From: Dryas octopetala
Taxonomy: Eukaryota; Streptophyta; Magnoliopsida; Rosales; Rosaceae
Direction of reading: 5' to 3'
Assembly (NCBI GenBank): GCA_963921425.1
Contig: OY992833.1
Span: 11,883,738 to 11,947,737, forward strand
Length of the DNA stretch: 64,000 nucleotides
The number at the start of each line of letters is the position of its first letter. Position 1 is the first letter of the stretch. A model generated the notes under the pieces. The model was not told where the DNA came from. It did no database searches and was given only the letters and a program-made list of their open reading frames with translations. Made by a program: the position numbers and the translations under genes. Positions 11,673 through 23,525 of the stretch are shown here, one piece after another.

Positions 11673-12390
11673 TTTACTTACGTGTCCTCCGGTGACTCCT
11701 CAGGAGTCAGGAGGATGGTACGTGTTTAGCTGCCGTTTCTTTGTTTTTTTGGTAGCTCTCTATTTGCTACTTCACTGTCTCAACTCTGAATCCAGGCATA
11801 GTTAGCTCTCTGTTTGTTTTGTTTGGGAATTTTTATCCTTGGGCCTGTTTTAGGCTTCCTATTGAAGTATCATTTTAACTACAGAAAAAGAGTTGGCTCC
11901 ATATTTATTCGAGTTATTTCCTGGCTTAATTTGTCACCAATGACATTGCCATATTATCAATTTTGTGAAACTCTCATTATCATATAACCTAAAATTTCAC
12001 AACTATACAGAGAAGTGAACAATTTCTGGTCTTGTTACTTCCCATACATAGTCTGTCAGTCTGATGAAAAAAAAAACTTTCCATATATGGAACATCCGAA
12101 CATAGATAGATAGAGATTAGAAGTCTAGAAGATAGTTTTAAGGGAAATGACAGTTTTCCTTCATAAAATATCACAACTTTACAGAGAAGTAAACAATTTC
12201 TGGTCTTTGTCTATATGCAGCTGGCGCAACAGATTTTGCATGCCCACCGTTTGTACAAGTCTGGCTCTTGTGAATTTTGAAAGACATGAATAGAAAGCGA
12301 CCCATTTTGAAACATTTATGATATACTTACTCGTTACATGGGTATCCATAACTTAAGAATCATCCAAATAATATTCTAAAACAAATGTGA
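11673..12390. other. RNH1 3' flank
   Basis: Shared with RNH3 (31486-32244). It contains a perfect 17-bp palindrome TGACTCCTCAGGAGTCA at 11693-11709, 21 bp after the stop codon. No canonical AATAAA close to the stop was noted. Nothing else coding is supported. Confidence 0.6.
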
Positions 12391-12399
12391 AAACAAATA

Positions 12400-12932
12400 G
12401 GATTAATTTCAGTTCAGTACCTCAAGTTTGCTTCAAATTTCAATTTAGTATTTCATGTTTAAAATCTTGCAATATCATACATCTTTCCAATTTGTTGCAA
12501 TGTCATACTTCCGTTAGTAGGACTATTAAAAGATCTGTTAAAAACTGATGTGACACTTACATGACACTCCCACAATGATGACTAAATACCACGTGGTCTG
12601 ATAATAGGCCACGTGGCATAAAAATAATTAAAAATTTAAAAACATGGCACATCATGCCACATAATTATTTTTAAATTTTTAGATTTTAAATTATTTTTTA
12701 TGCCACTTGGCATGATGTGTCATGTTATCAGACCACTTGGCATCCAGTCAGCATTGTGAGAGTGTCACGTAAGTACAACATCAGTATTTAACAGATCTCT
12801 TAACAGTTATACTGACAGAGGTATGACATTGCAACAAATTGGAAAGATGAGGTATGATATTGTAAGATTTTAAACATAAGGTACTAAATTAAAATTTGAT
12901 GCAAACTTGAGACACTGAACTGAAATTAATCC
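12400..12932. mobile_element. Mutator-like foldback MITE with 9-bp duplication
   Basis: Inverted arms of roughly 130-140 bp beginning GGATTAATTTCAGTTCAGTA and ending in its near-complement, flanked by identical nonamers aaacaaata (12391-12399, 12933-12941). The interior has a second palindromic section around ATGGCACATCATGCCAC. No coding capacity. The same element at the same site follows RNH3, so insertion predates that duplication. Confidence 0.85.
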
Positions 12933-13170
12933 AAACAAATATATATGCAACCACTTACGGAGAACAAGGTGGGTATTTTTAAAGGAACACCGAAATGGAG
13001 ATTGGGTTTTTTTTTTGGCCGTTATATATGGATTGTTTTATTGGGAAAATTCAAGCAATAGGACGTGACATTAACACCTATTTGCAGTTGAAGATGCAAT
13101 ATTTAAAGTATTCCAATTAAAAATTCTACTTTTACTTACGGTTCAATCAAGGACTTTCTGTCAACCTTAT

Positions 13171-14218
13171 TGTAACATCCATTGAAAATAATTAAAAAAA
13201 TAAAGATGTGTAAAAGTGTCTATTCTTCTAAAAAATAATTAAAAAAATAAAACTAAATAATTATTCTAAATTAAACAATTACAAAAAAATTAAACTAAAA
13301 TAAACTTAAAAATTAAATAAATAATTCTAAAAATTTAAAAAGTAAAGAATTAAAGAAAGAAGGATGCAGAAGGATGCAGTACCCAACCACCACCATGATT
13401 CCACCACCCCAACCACCACCACCACCATCGCACGACTGATCGACTCCGAACCTGACCACATGCCCCGCCCCGACTACCTCTCTCGTTGCCGCTACCGTTC
13501 GATCGACATCACCGCCCACCGTTGTCCAACGCCATTAGGCAACGCCGGTGCCCCGACTACCACTCCCGTTGCCTCAACTGTTCGCCCGACGTCACCGCCC
13601 CGACACCTCTCCCACTTTATCTCCTCTGTTTTTCTCTCTTTGTCTCTTTTATAGCTTCGATTTGTTTTTTTTTTTTTCGGGTTGGGTTGAGAGGAGAAGA
13701 AACTTTTTTTTCTCGGTGAATCAAGGTGAGCGAAACTCAACGTACTTCGCTCTCTGCCCTTCCTCTCTAACTCTCTATCTCTCTCTCCATCTCTCTCAAA
13801 AGCGCAACAAAAAACTCCAATCCCAATTTTTACCCAAGGTCTATAATTTCCCCCCATTTCAATTTCTGGGTTGGTTTTTAATTTACAATTTTTCATTAAA
13901 TTCTTGTTGATTTTGTTGGGTTCTTTCTGATTATGGTGCGGTGCAGTCTGAGATTAGAAACCTTAATCGTCCAATCTGGGTGGAGGAAGGGTAAAGGCTG
14001 GGTGGGGGAAGGGGAGGGTGGCCGGGGCTGTGACCGGGTCTGGGTGGGGGAAGGGGGAGGGTCGGGGCTTGGTTGTTGGGGGGGGGGGGGGGGGCTGGGT
14101 GGTGGGTTTAGTTTTTTAGTTTTAGTTTTAGTTTATTTTTAAAATTTATTTTAGTTTAATTTTTGTAATTATTTTTTTATAAGAATAGACACTTTTACAC
14201 CTGGACAGATATGTGACA
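13171..14218. mobile_element. Inverted-repeat element with GC-rich, gene-like interior
   Basis: Ends TGTAACATCC...GTGTAAAAGTGTCTATTCTT and the complement of TGTCACATATC...GTGTAAAAGTGTCTATTCTT. Between AT-rich arms sits about 700 bp of very different composition: a CCACCACC/CCGACTACC-rich part (13380-13600), a pyrimidine-rich stretch resembling a plant 5' UTR (13600-13800), and a G-rich part with a 17-G run at 14078-14094. Short frames exist on both strands, none recognisable. The interior could be a captured GC-rich 5' gene piece. Target duplication not resolved. Second copy at 33028-34077. Confidence 0.6.
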
Positions 14219-14246
14219 TTCTATTTATGACCCCAATTTTTAATAG

Positions 14247-14503
14247 GGTCCATTGTATATAGGATTTTAACTATCTGAATTGTTTATTGTTTAGGTCTAT
14301 ATTAAAATATCATTCTTATAAAAAAATTAGATAAATTGAAAATCAATTTACTTACAAAGATTAAATGGTCAACAAAATAATTGAAATGTTGACTATTTAA
14401 TCTTATATGGTAAATAATTTTTAATTTATCTAATTTTTTGCAAGGATGATCTGATCTAAAAAATAAACGGTTCGGATAATTGAAATCCAATATGGTGTGG
14501 GCT
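14247..14503. repeat. Compact foldback of about 255 bp
   Basis: Left arm ATAGGATTTTAACTATCTGA... and right arm ...AATTGAAATCC pair along most of their length with a short loop near 14370-14390. RNA from it would form one long imperfect hairpin. A copy with compensating differences lies at 35035-35294, directly next to the hAT insertion of U2. Confidence 0.65.
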
Positions 14504-15173
14504 ACATTAAAAACTTATATAAAAAATATGATGCCATAGATTATTCTCCTTTTCACATTTACCCTTAAAAATTGGTAATGTGATTGACACATGATCAATT
14601 TTTAACATATGTTATAACAAAGTTGATGAAAATTCCTTGATTGAACTGTAAGTGAAAATGAAGTCCTTAATTAAAATATTTTGAATGTTGCATCCCCAAC
14701 TGCGAATGGGTGTTAATGTTATGTTTTTTTGCTCAAATTTTTCCCTTTTTATTCATACCGTATGAATCTAACGTCATTTTTGGTATTGTTTTTCTCTCTG
14801 GCTATATCTCATAATTCTTACTTGTTTTATTAACTAGTGACCACAATCCAAAGAGCAAGTATATATCATCACAATGACTTAATTAACACAAACCTTAAAA
14901 AGTTAGAACTGTGGACTTTTGGCGAGAATGAGGCTGCTCCATATTAGAGTTATTTCCTGGCTTTGTCACCAACGACATTGCCATATTATCAATTTTGGGA
15001 AAACTCTCGTTATGGTATCGTTTTCCTAATAAAATTTAACAACTTTATAGAAATTGAGCACGTGAAGTTAATGGTATGCATGGTTCGAAAAACCGAATCA
15101 CAAAGCTATAACCAAAATCGATATTTTCAAAATGGCCAATATGAGAGCCGTAATCGAACCGAGCCTAAGATTA
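14504..15173. other. Non-coding spacer
   Basis: Homologous to about 35295-35966 in U2. No gene seen. Confidence 0.6.
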
Positions 15174-16957
15174 GGGAGGCACTATTGGCACTCCTAAAAA
15201 GTCATCTGCACTCGTTCAACTTCTTTTAATTATTTCATTTTTATTATATCATTTCAATTGTCAAAATTACCCCAATTATTTTTTACCATTTAAAACATAT
15301 AAATAACATCAAAATATTTGTTTAATAAACAATAGAGATTCTAAGAGATTAAATAAAAGTAATCCGAATTATTCCTCATGAAATTTGAACTCTGAAAGAG
15401 AAAAAACCAAGTCAATTAGCTAAGATTGAGGAGAAAAGCAAGCAACGAGAAGTCTACAAGAAAGCCATTGCATCTGTTTTGAATTCTGCCTGAAGACGTT
15501 CAATACGTACCTGAGCTAAGAGAAGCACTAGAAACATATATATGCCCATTTTTCCCAAAAACATCCAATGCTCCGAAGCCTCTGATATTCATTCTTCATC
15601 TATGAAGCACGGATATGGATACGGATACGGCGATACGATACGATATGACACGGCGATACGACAAATCTCTAAAAATTAAGATACGATACGTCATGGATAC
15701 GGCAATTAAAAATATATATTAATATATAATAATAAAAATATGAATAATTTAAAACATACTTTAAATATCATAAAAATTCAAATTCAAATTCATCATTCAA
15801 ATTTAAATTCATTTAACTCAAACTCTAAAGACTTAAAAAAACATATTACACATATATTGCATAGCTCTTCTAAAAACATATTACAAGTGAAACATATATA
15901 TTATTAATTAATATTACACATGGTATTGGGTAACATATATATTAACTAATATTACACATGCTACTAGGTAATATATATATTATTAACATATATCATTATA
16001 TTATATTATTAACTAATATTATAGATCGTAGTGGGTTTTCCACCGAATTGGAGAGTCAAGAAATAATATCATATAATATTATGCCACCGAATTGGAGAAA
16101 GTTAAGAAACAAATATACAAGCTGTTAATAATATAATATTATATTATATTACAAGTTTTCAAGTTTCCATATTAATCTCAACCAGTATAGACTACAGACT
16201 AAAACTGGGGACGCAGACACCCAAAGAGAAAACAGTAAAGGAAATGATCTGTACAGAAATATCAAGAAAAGCAGCAAGCCCACAAGAAATGGATGATTAC
16301 GAATTGATCTGGAACAGAACTCGTCGGCGGTGCAGCGCAAGTCGATCTTTTGGAGTGGGTTTATGCGCATCTGATTTGGGTTTTCAATTTGGGTGAAGTG
16401 GGTACTGAATTTCTGCGCATCCGATTTGAGTTTCCAAGATGAAGAAGATGAAGTGGCTGAAGAACACTGAAGGATATCCGTGTCGAGAGCAAATGATACG
16501 CGTATCCAATGAGTCAAATACGTATCCGTTGACCTGGATACGTATCCAATGCGTATCTGTCCGTATCTGAAGCATATCCGTATCCGATACGGGATACAGC
16601 ACCAAAATGGCGTATCCATGCTTCAGAGTTCTTCATTAACTCCTAAGAATCAATGGTTAATTGGCAATGAAACCTCACTGACTATTCATCACCTTAAAGC
16701 CACTTATTTTTTCTGCAGATAGTTAGACGGTTCAAATTTTGGTCTCGTGATAGCCTGTTTAAATCTCATCCATTAGACCAATTTAATTGCGAAAATTAAA
16801 ATCTCATTACTCAGTCCCAAGAGAGAATTTATGTCGACTAAAAAGTAAGGGTCATTTTGAAAATCAAAATAATAAAATGAGATGCAAAAAATATAAAAAA
16901 AAAAAAAAAAAGATAGAAGTGTAGAATGACTTTTTGGGAGTGCCAATATCAACTCCC
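15174..16957. mobile_element. Foldback MITE, Mutator-like, copy 2, carrying a nested hAT
   Basis: Same family as 7301-8072: begins GGGAGGCACTATTGGCACTC and ends with the complement of GGGAGTTGATATTGGCACTC. The outer duplication has decayed. A 1-kb hAT-like element occupies 15600-16628; without it the element is about the size of the other two copies. Confidence 0.7.
15600..16628. mobile_element. hAT-like non-autonomous element, U1-specific
   Basis: A 1029-bp insertion absent from the U2 homologue (36383-36392 is the empty site). Flanked by TTCTTCAT on both sides (15592-15599, 16629-16636). Ends CTATGAAGCACGGATA and the complement of CTCTGAAGCATGGATA. Near the ends it carries reiterated GGATACG/CGATACGATACG units. 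Frames inside (minus strand 16149-16619) look non-genic. Confidence 0.85.
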
Positions 16958-17668
16958 TTGGGATTATTGTAATATTTCTTTTATTATTTTCATATTAATA
17001 ATTTCCTAATATCTTAGGATTTTTTTTTTTATTATTTTGATTTAGGGAGAGAAGAGATCGAACTTGAGTGCAGAGTGAGCAATTACACGACCATTCCAAC
17101 TAGGCATATTATTTAAGCCAAACTTTGTTATGACTTTATGTAGTTGGGAGATTTTTTGATGACTGAAAGTTGAAACTTTTCTCAAATCTTTCTATAACTT
17201 GGTATTCTACCAGATCAACAAAGTTATAGAGCCTCTTTCCGTGGTATTCTTAATTCAAATAATCAACAAGCCTAAGGTTTGTGTGTGCTCATTGTCATCA
17301 CCTACGCTGTGTCACCACCATCCCTTGGCCCAAACCCCTAGTTCCCACCCACCACTAACCTCTCACTTTATTGATCGAGTTATGCTTTTTAATTTTTTTT
17401 TTTTCGGCCGGGACTTTATTAAGTTATGGTTTTTTTTTTCGGCCAATGACTGAGTTATGCTTAAAGGCTAAGCATTCTCTCTACTTCTCTCTTCACAAAT
17501 CTTTATGCTTAAAGCCTTAAAGGCTAAGCATTCTCAGGCCAAAAAAATAAAAAAAGGGAAAGCATTCTTTCATGCAGTATATGTATAGCCATCCATACGC
17601 AACCAGCCACCAAGTAAGTTACAATTTCACATAGAAGAAGTGAGAACTTAGCTGGGGTGACAATTAAA
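16958..17668. repeat. RNH upstream block before RNH2
   Basis: Full-length copy of the block, with TTTGTTATGACTTTATGTAG at about 17125 and the RNH leader at 17572-17668. Poly-T runs are interspersed with CGGCC(G/A)-type spacers. No coding gene. Confidence 0.65.
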
Positions 17669-18427
17669 ATGGGAGCTAATGAAAGCAGGGAAAGCTCTAG
17701 GACTAATGAGGAGGGATTAAGTGAAAATAGTGGCATGCCCAATGCAGGAGTTGCTGCTGGCGCTAATAATGAAAGCAGGGAAAACTCTAGGACTGATGAG
17801 AAGAGATCAAGTGAAAATGATGTGGTGTCCCATGTAGCAATTGCTGCTGCCGCTGCTGCTGGGGTTGCCCTACTGGCTTGGGGCTTGTCTGGAACGTTTT
17901 CAGGTAATTCAGGGAAATTGATTAAAGTCAACACAGATGGGAGTTGCAGGGGAATTGATTCTAAGATTGCTGCTGGAGGCCTTCTCAGAGATGAGGACGG
18001 TGCTTGGATTAAAGGGTATACTTTTAATATTGGAAAAATTGGCACTGTTCAAGAGGCTGAGTTATGTGGTATTCTGAAAGGACTGAGCCTTGCTTGGGAG
18101 AATGGTTTCAAGAAAGTGCGGGTAGAGTGTGATTCGGAGACTGCTGTTAAACTCGTCAATAATTCTCAACTTAGAGTTAAGCACCGTCACTTCCAATTAA
18201 TTACTGACTGCAAGGACTTGATGAGTAAAAGCTGGGATTGTGTTGTTACTCATGTGTACAGAGAGAAAAATAAGGCTGCTGATCATCTGGCAGGTATCAG
18301 TTTTCATTATGAATTGGGTTATCATGAGCTGAACTCTCCTCCATCTAGTCTGGAACGCTTTTTAGTTGATGATAAGGCTCGTGTTGCTGCTAGTAGGGCT
18401 GTTCCTGCTGACATGTCTTGGGCTTAG
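17669..18427 (+). CDS. RNH2: short-linker RNase H-fold protein with putative membrane segment
   Basis: 252 residues from the conserved ATG; an upstream in-frame GTG is not a likely plant start. The N-terminal MGANES keeps Gly2/Ser6. The GAN(x)ESRE(S/N)SRT(D/N)E module occurs twice (2-14 and 31-44). Residues about 54-75 (HVAIAAAAAAGVALLAWGL) are Ala/Leu-rich and long enough to span a membrane. The Gly/Ser/Lys linker of RNH1 is missing, and the RNase H domain starts abruptly at KLIKVNTDGS without the FWSPPPSGW lead-in. Catalytic candidates are Asp90, Glu131, Asp155 and Asp205. Its C-terminal half (GYTFNIGKIG, VNNSQLRVKHRHF, THVYREK) defines a subtype shared with RNH4 and the pseudogene at 37290. 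Function inferred only from the fold. Confidence 0.78.
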   Translation: MGANESRESSRTNEEGLSENSGMPNAGVAAGANNESRENSRTDEKRSSENDVVSHVAIAAAAAAGVALLAWGLSGTFSGNSGKLIKVNTDGSCRGIDSKIAAGGLLRDEDGAWIKGYTFNIGKIGTVQEAELCGILKGLSLAWENGFKKVRVECDSETAVKLVNNSQLRVKHRHFQLITDCKDLMSKSWDCVVTHVYREKNKAADHLAGISFHYELGYHELNSPPSSLERFLVDDKARVAASRAVPADMSWA

Positions 18428-18650
18428 GCCCGCCAATGTACCAATAAAAAAAAAAAAAGCAGGAGGAGGAGGAGCAAGCAAAGCAGGAGGGTGCAGTTCC
18501 AGTGAAGACGAAACTATATTTGAACGTGAACTTGCTGCCTATTTTCAGTGTTGCGTAAATAGGCCTTTGATATATCCAACTATTGTACTGTCATCTACTT
18601 AATTAAAATGAATAAACATTACTACTTGAGTGGTGTCTTGATTTTTGTTT
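18428..18650. other. RNH2 3' flank with internal poly(A) and signal
   Basis: A 12-A run 25 bp after the stop is followed by an AGCAGGAGGAGGAGGAG stretch resembling the coding linker of RNH1. AATAAA at 18611-18616 is a plausible polyadenylation signal. In RNH4 the homologous site reads AAAAAA, so that copy lost the signal. Confidence 0.55.
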
Positions 18651-19403
18651 AAGGGAGACTTAGAGTTCAGTCCATTTTATGGTCTTTCTTACACTAAGAC
18701 TGGTAGTGATTTAGGGTTTTTAATTAAATTTTTTTAATTTTCTTCTTTGACGGCTTTATGTTAGGTTTTAATTACAAGATTTTAGACAGCCTCTACAAAG
18801 CCCACTCTATACCCTAGAAGGGGAAATACCCTTCAAATCAGGGAAGGATTTTATTATGAATTAAAAAGATTTTCTTATAAATTAAAAGGACTTTATTATG
18901 AATTAAAATTTTTTTTTATAAATTATTATGAATTAAAAAGATTTTCTTATAAATTTTAAAACACCCCCGGTCTCCATCTAAAAACTGTTTTTTTAAAGGA
19001 CTTAAGCCTAATTATCTCTTTTTTTAAAAGATAATTAGGCTTATGTCTTTTAGAAAAATAAATTTTAGATGGAGACCGAGGGTATTTTAAAATTTATAAA
19101 AAAATTATTTTAATTCATAATAATTTATAAGAAAATTATTTTAATTCATAATAAAGTCATTTTAATTTATAAAAAAATCATTTTAATTCATAATAAATTC
19201 ATTCCCCGATTTGAAGGGTATTTACCCCTATTTGAAGGGTATTTCCCTTCCTAGGGTATAAAGTGGGCTTTGTAAAGGCTGCATGTTAGGTTTTAACTCC
19301 GAAATTTTGGGCAAAATAAAAGGATTTAATTAAAAATACTAAATCACTACCGGTCTTAGTCTAAAAAAGGCTTATAAAATAGACTGAACTTTAACTCTCC
19401 CTT
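18651..19403. repeat. Long foldback MITE-like element, U1 copy
   Basis: Inverted ends AAGGGAGACTTAGAGTTCAG and the complement of AAGGGAGAGTTAAAGTTCAG. The arms also pair through GGTATAAAGTGGGCTTTGTA-type sequence and reiterated TTATGAATTAAAA. Copies: U3 44599-45359, and the right half only in U4 (53449-53740). No coding; target duplication not resolved. Confidence 0.7.
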
Positions 19404-19655
19404 TTCTTAATCTATCAATCTTGCTTAATCTATATGAATTCTCCCAATCCATGTTAATGCAAACTACCCCCTTATTATATGAGGTGGAGGAGGGAATTTC
19501 CTTGTCTTTGGTTGAAGTTAATATTAAAAAAAAAGTATTGTTATTCGTACGATATTGACTAATTAACCATTTTGTGTGTCATAATAGATTTTAATAGAGG
19601 TTAATCTCATACATGTACATTTGATCGATTGTCTATTTTTTATAATTAATTTTTG
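19404..19655. other. Spacer
   Basis: No gene; contains the position (about 19505) where the U2 pseudogene is joined. Confidence 0.5.
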
Positions 19656-20242
19656 ACACTTAATTTATCCCTCTAACTCAAATTTATTAAACACTTTATC
19701 CCAAAAACATTAAAAAAAATAGTAAACTATTCATAACCCCTTGTTTTGAAGTTGATTAATTCAAAACCCCCACCCCTAATGAAACTAATTCAAACCTCCT
19801 ATTAGTAACTTAATCTTTCCCAGAAACCCCAGGTCAACTAATACCCAACTAGGTTTGACCCCCATATTTTTTAATATTTCAATTATAACCCTTGAAAAAA
19901 TATCAAGGTTAATTTAGGATTATAAGTTATAGGAGATTTTGAGAGAGTTTCTAGATGGGTAGGGGTTTAGGCAAATTTTTTGGGTGGTTAAGGGATTTAA
20001 AATTACGGACAATAAAAAAAAATCAATGCATATGTTAGTACGTTATGCACATGTGGCACCATTTTGGAACCAAATAACCTTCTGTCTGATGTCCTTTTTG
20101 GATTTAATTTATGATAACATGAAAATGCCCTTAGGCATAACTACGTGGCATGCCAATGTTTGAAAAAGTAATGGAGAAATTAATATTTTAAACGTTTTAG
20201 GGTAAAGTATTTAATAAAATTAAGTTTGTAGGGGTAAAGTGT
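19656..20242. repeat. MITE-like inverted-repeat element, U1 copy
   Basis: The left end ACACTTAATTTATCCCTC and later AAACACTTTATCCC pair with the right end GGGTAAAGTATTTAATAAAA...GGGGTAAAGTGT. Copies at 37540-38122, 45610-46196 and 53993-54574. Short frames inside are not conserved as proteins. Confidence 0.55.
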
Positions 20243-23200
20243 AACACCCCAAATTTTCATGATTTTGAGTTAAGGGTGTTTTTGAATTAATCAAATTAGT
20301 TTAGTACTAATTATATGTTTTTGAGATACAAATGTGGATTTATTCCACAAGTTTGTTTTATGAAAGATATCTTTATGGCTTAATCATAATGCATGCACCA
20401 TTTTTATTCACTTGATTAAAAAAAATTTGTTTATGCACTAAAATGGTATTCTTGGATCACATGCATGTTTACACTTGTATGTTTGTTTACTTGCCTAAAT
20501 TGTTATACAAACCACCTACTTATGCACTTATTGAAATAAATAAATTGTTAAAATGCTTAAGTGATCTTTTCAGATCACATTAATACTTTTGCTTGTATGA
20601 CTGTGTTTGACAACTACACTAGCTTGTTTAAGTGATAAACTTAACAATTAGGAATACCAAAGGGTGAAAAGTTTGACTTTGGAAACCCTAATGTTAACCA
20701 GCCTTAGTAGCTAGGACAAGAACCCTAGGTCACTTGAGTAAGAGATGAGAAGGTTAGCCATGGCATGGGAGAGTGATCATGACCAAGGCTGGAGGTTGAG
20801 TGTGATCTTGGTTAAGGAAAATAAATTAAAGGGGATAAAATAAATAAATGTTGATGTTTAATTAAGTAAGGAAAATGTGACTCTTCTGTTTTCCCTCCAA
20901 CAACCATATCCTTCCTATTAAACCAACATCCATTCAGACAAACCCCTTACACATTAATTCAGAGTTCAACGAGAAAAAGAGAAAGAGAGAAAGGAGACTG
21001 AGAATAGGATTCAAGAAGAGGCAAGAATTCAAGAAGAAGAGAAAAGGTGCAGCTTGCTGCCTTTAATAGAAATTGGTGAGTAATCTCAAGAAAACCTATC
21101 CTCTGAGTTCTTATGCATTAGTTTTAGGATTGAATAATGGTTGGATGGTTAGTATGAGTTGCATTTCGAGAATACAAAAGCTTTCATGTTTTAAATTCTT
21201 GTTTGGCTAAATTTCAAGTTTCTGACCTCACTACCTTGTTTTCGAAAACTGTGTTGTAGTAGGAGGAATTTGATCATACTGTTTTAGGGCATAAAACTAG
21301 ACATTCATATCTTTTTTTTGAGTCAAGAATTACTTGAATCCAACCTATTATGGATTTATAATGATTTTTTCAAGTTACACAAAAATCTGAAGCTTTCTAC
21401 GTGATTCTCAATGAAAAAGTGTTAGGTTTTTATGCACGAATAAACTTGGAATGTTGATTTGAAATTGTTATGGAATTTTTGACCATATGAATAGTAAATA
21501 TGCAGAAAATCAATTTCTGGTGTGAGTTTTGACTCTTCGAAAACTCTACTTGCACAACTCCAAATATTTTGAAAAGTTTTGTACATAAGTATCAATGTGT
21601 CTACTAGTTTCCTGTGAAAAATTTGTTCAAATGATTTTTGTATGATTTTATAAAATTCACAGAGCAAACACTGATCTTTTGACCATTTTCAAAAATTATG
21701 GGGTACCAAACTGCCATTTTTATTTTAAGACCTTTTGGCCTAAACTCTTGGTTTGAACATGTCACAAATCACCCCTGGGAATGTTCTAGGAAGAAGAAGG
21801 AGTCCAATTACCCCTCATTTAAATTTGGGTTGTCAAACCTTATGATTTTCAACTAAAACCTTGAAAGTGGTTTTCACAGCATACTTATTTTGTCCTTGTG
21901 ACTTTTGTTTTGGTTTTCAACATTGAAAAATGTTTTATTTTATGATTTAAAACTTGCGTGAAATCAAATGGTAGTTAGTTATGGATTAAAAGTCTCGAAT
22001 TCAACTTAACTTAATCATTAATCCATCAAAACCCTAAGGAACCCTAGGTTTGATCTTGTGAAGTCAATTTTTGATTTTGGTTATATATGTTTGAAACTAG
22101 GATTTGCAACCTACTTGGAAGTATAACAAAGCCAAGAACCACTACTACAAAAAAGCTCATACATATCAGTAATTTACCGATATCTAAGGCCCCTAAAATT
22201 CGATATAGGAAAGCGTGATATCTATTCTCATTGGTTTACATATCAGTTTTGAACTGATATCTATATCATTTTTTACATCAGTTCCTTTTTTAAATGCGAT
22301 ATATTTTTCCTTCCCGGATGGTTAAAAATGCAATAAATGATATATTTATAATATATTATATCAGTATTATATTTATAACTGATATCTTATAAATGAATAA
22401 TATGAGTTTTAATCGTATAACTGGTATAATTATTTCCATAGATATCTATATTGTGTATAAGAACAGATATCTTAGATCAGACTTATATGTTCCTGAATTA
22501 CGGAACTAATATAAATAGTCTCATAGATATCGTTATTGGTTCTAAGAAATGATATCGTATATCTGAATTATATGTTTTAAGAGTATGAAACTGGTATAAA
22601 TATACTCATAGACATCAGTTTGAGTGATGGAACTGATTTTGAAGGCATGATTGATATCATTTACATTGAAAGAACTGATCTCGTATATTTTGAAATTATT
22701 GTTATGTAAACACTGTTTAAATATCAATTTTTTTCCTGAAAACTGAGATAATTGCTCAATACCATTACACTTGTATTGCATATTTTTTTAGTGGCCAACC
22801 CATTGAGATAAATGCTCAACGTCCATTACATAGTAAAGATCCTCAATTCACATAAATTTCAATATCTCCAAGTACCCAAAATATGTCTACATATCACAAA
22901 AATTAGGGGGAGACCTCATCTCTAACCCAATCCTTAAATCTAAGCTAGGCCTATATAGTCATCAACATGTACAAATATAAGGCATGGCAGTGCACACTTG
23001 TTCTAATTTGTATCATAGCAGTTCATGAGGGAAAATAATTTTACAAACTAATTGAATCAAAATTAACCCATGAAATCTGCACCTCATTGACTTCAATTTC
23101 CTCCCATGTGTACTGCTTTCCTTATAAATTCGATCACCTAACAATTGGAAAAATCAAACAAAATTACAAAATCACAGTACTAAAAAGAAGCAAATTGAGT

Positions 23201-23525
23201 TTTCATACCAAATCACATTACTAAAATATTCAAGATTTCATAGCAAATGGTCTATATTGTTATCTAAATTCATTGTAACTTGTAAGAATAAAAATATATG
23301 AAATTTTTTAAACATATAGTGATTTGCAAGTGCAATATACTGCAAAGGGCATGTCAATAGAGATAGGTAGTGTACATGAGAAAGGAAAAAATGCAAGAAA
23401 CACAAGCAAAAGAATAACATTCCCCAAAAAACTAGGCCATGGATTTGACATCAACTTCAAAACTCATTTAAAATTTAGAATGAGATAAATTCACTCAAAA
23501 GAAGCATCAATTAGTTGTATTGTAC

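Noticed and set aside
13364-13910. Overlapping open frames on both strands (Thr/Pro/His-rich and Leu/Phe-rich)
   Set aside because: Low-complexity CCACCACC and TC-rich DNA keeps several frames open at once; the U2 copy differs by homopolymer indels that change frame, so no protein is supported.
16149-16619. Minus-strand frame of 156 codons
   Set aside because: Made of reiterated GATACG subterminal repeats of the hAT-like element; repetitive RIR/DTD composition, no domain.
21422-21667. Minus-strand frame repeated at 39306, 47379 and 55751
   Set aside because: It lies in the LTR-like repeat, varies in start and length by indels, has no recognisable domain, and is open mainly because the region is AT-rich and recently duplicated.
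23060-23130. Possible captured exon (YTWEEIEVNEVQISW) on the minus strand
   Set aside because: Too short and not attributable to a family with confidence.
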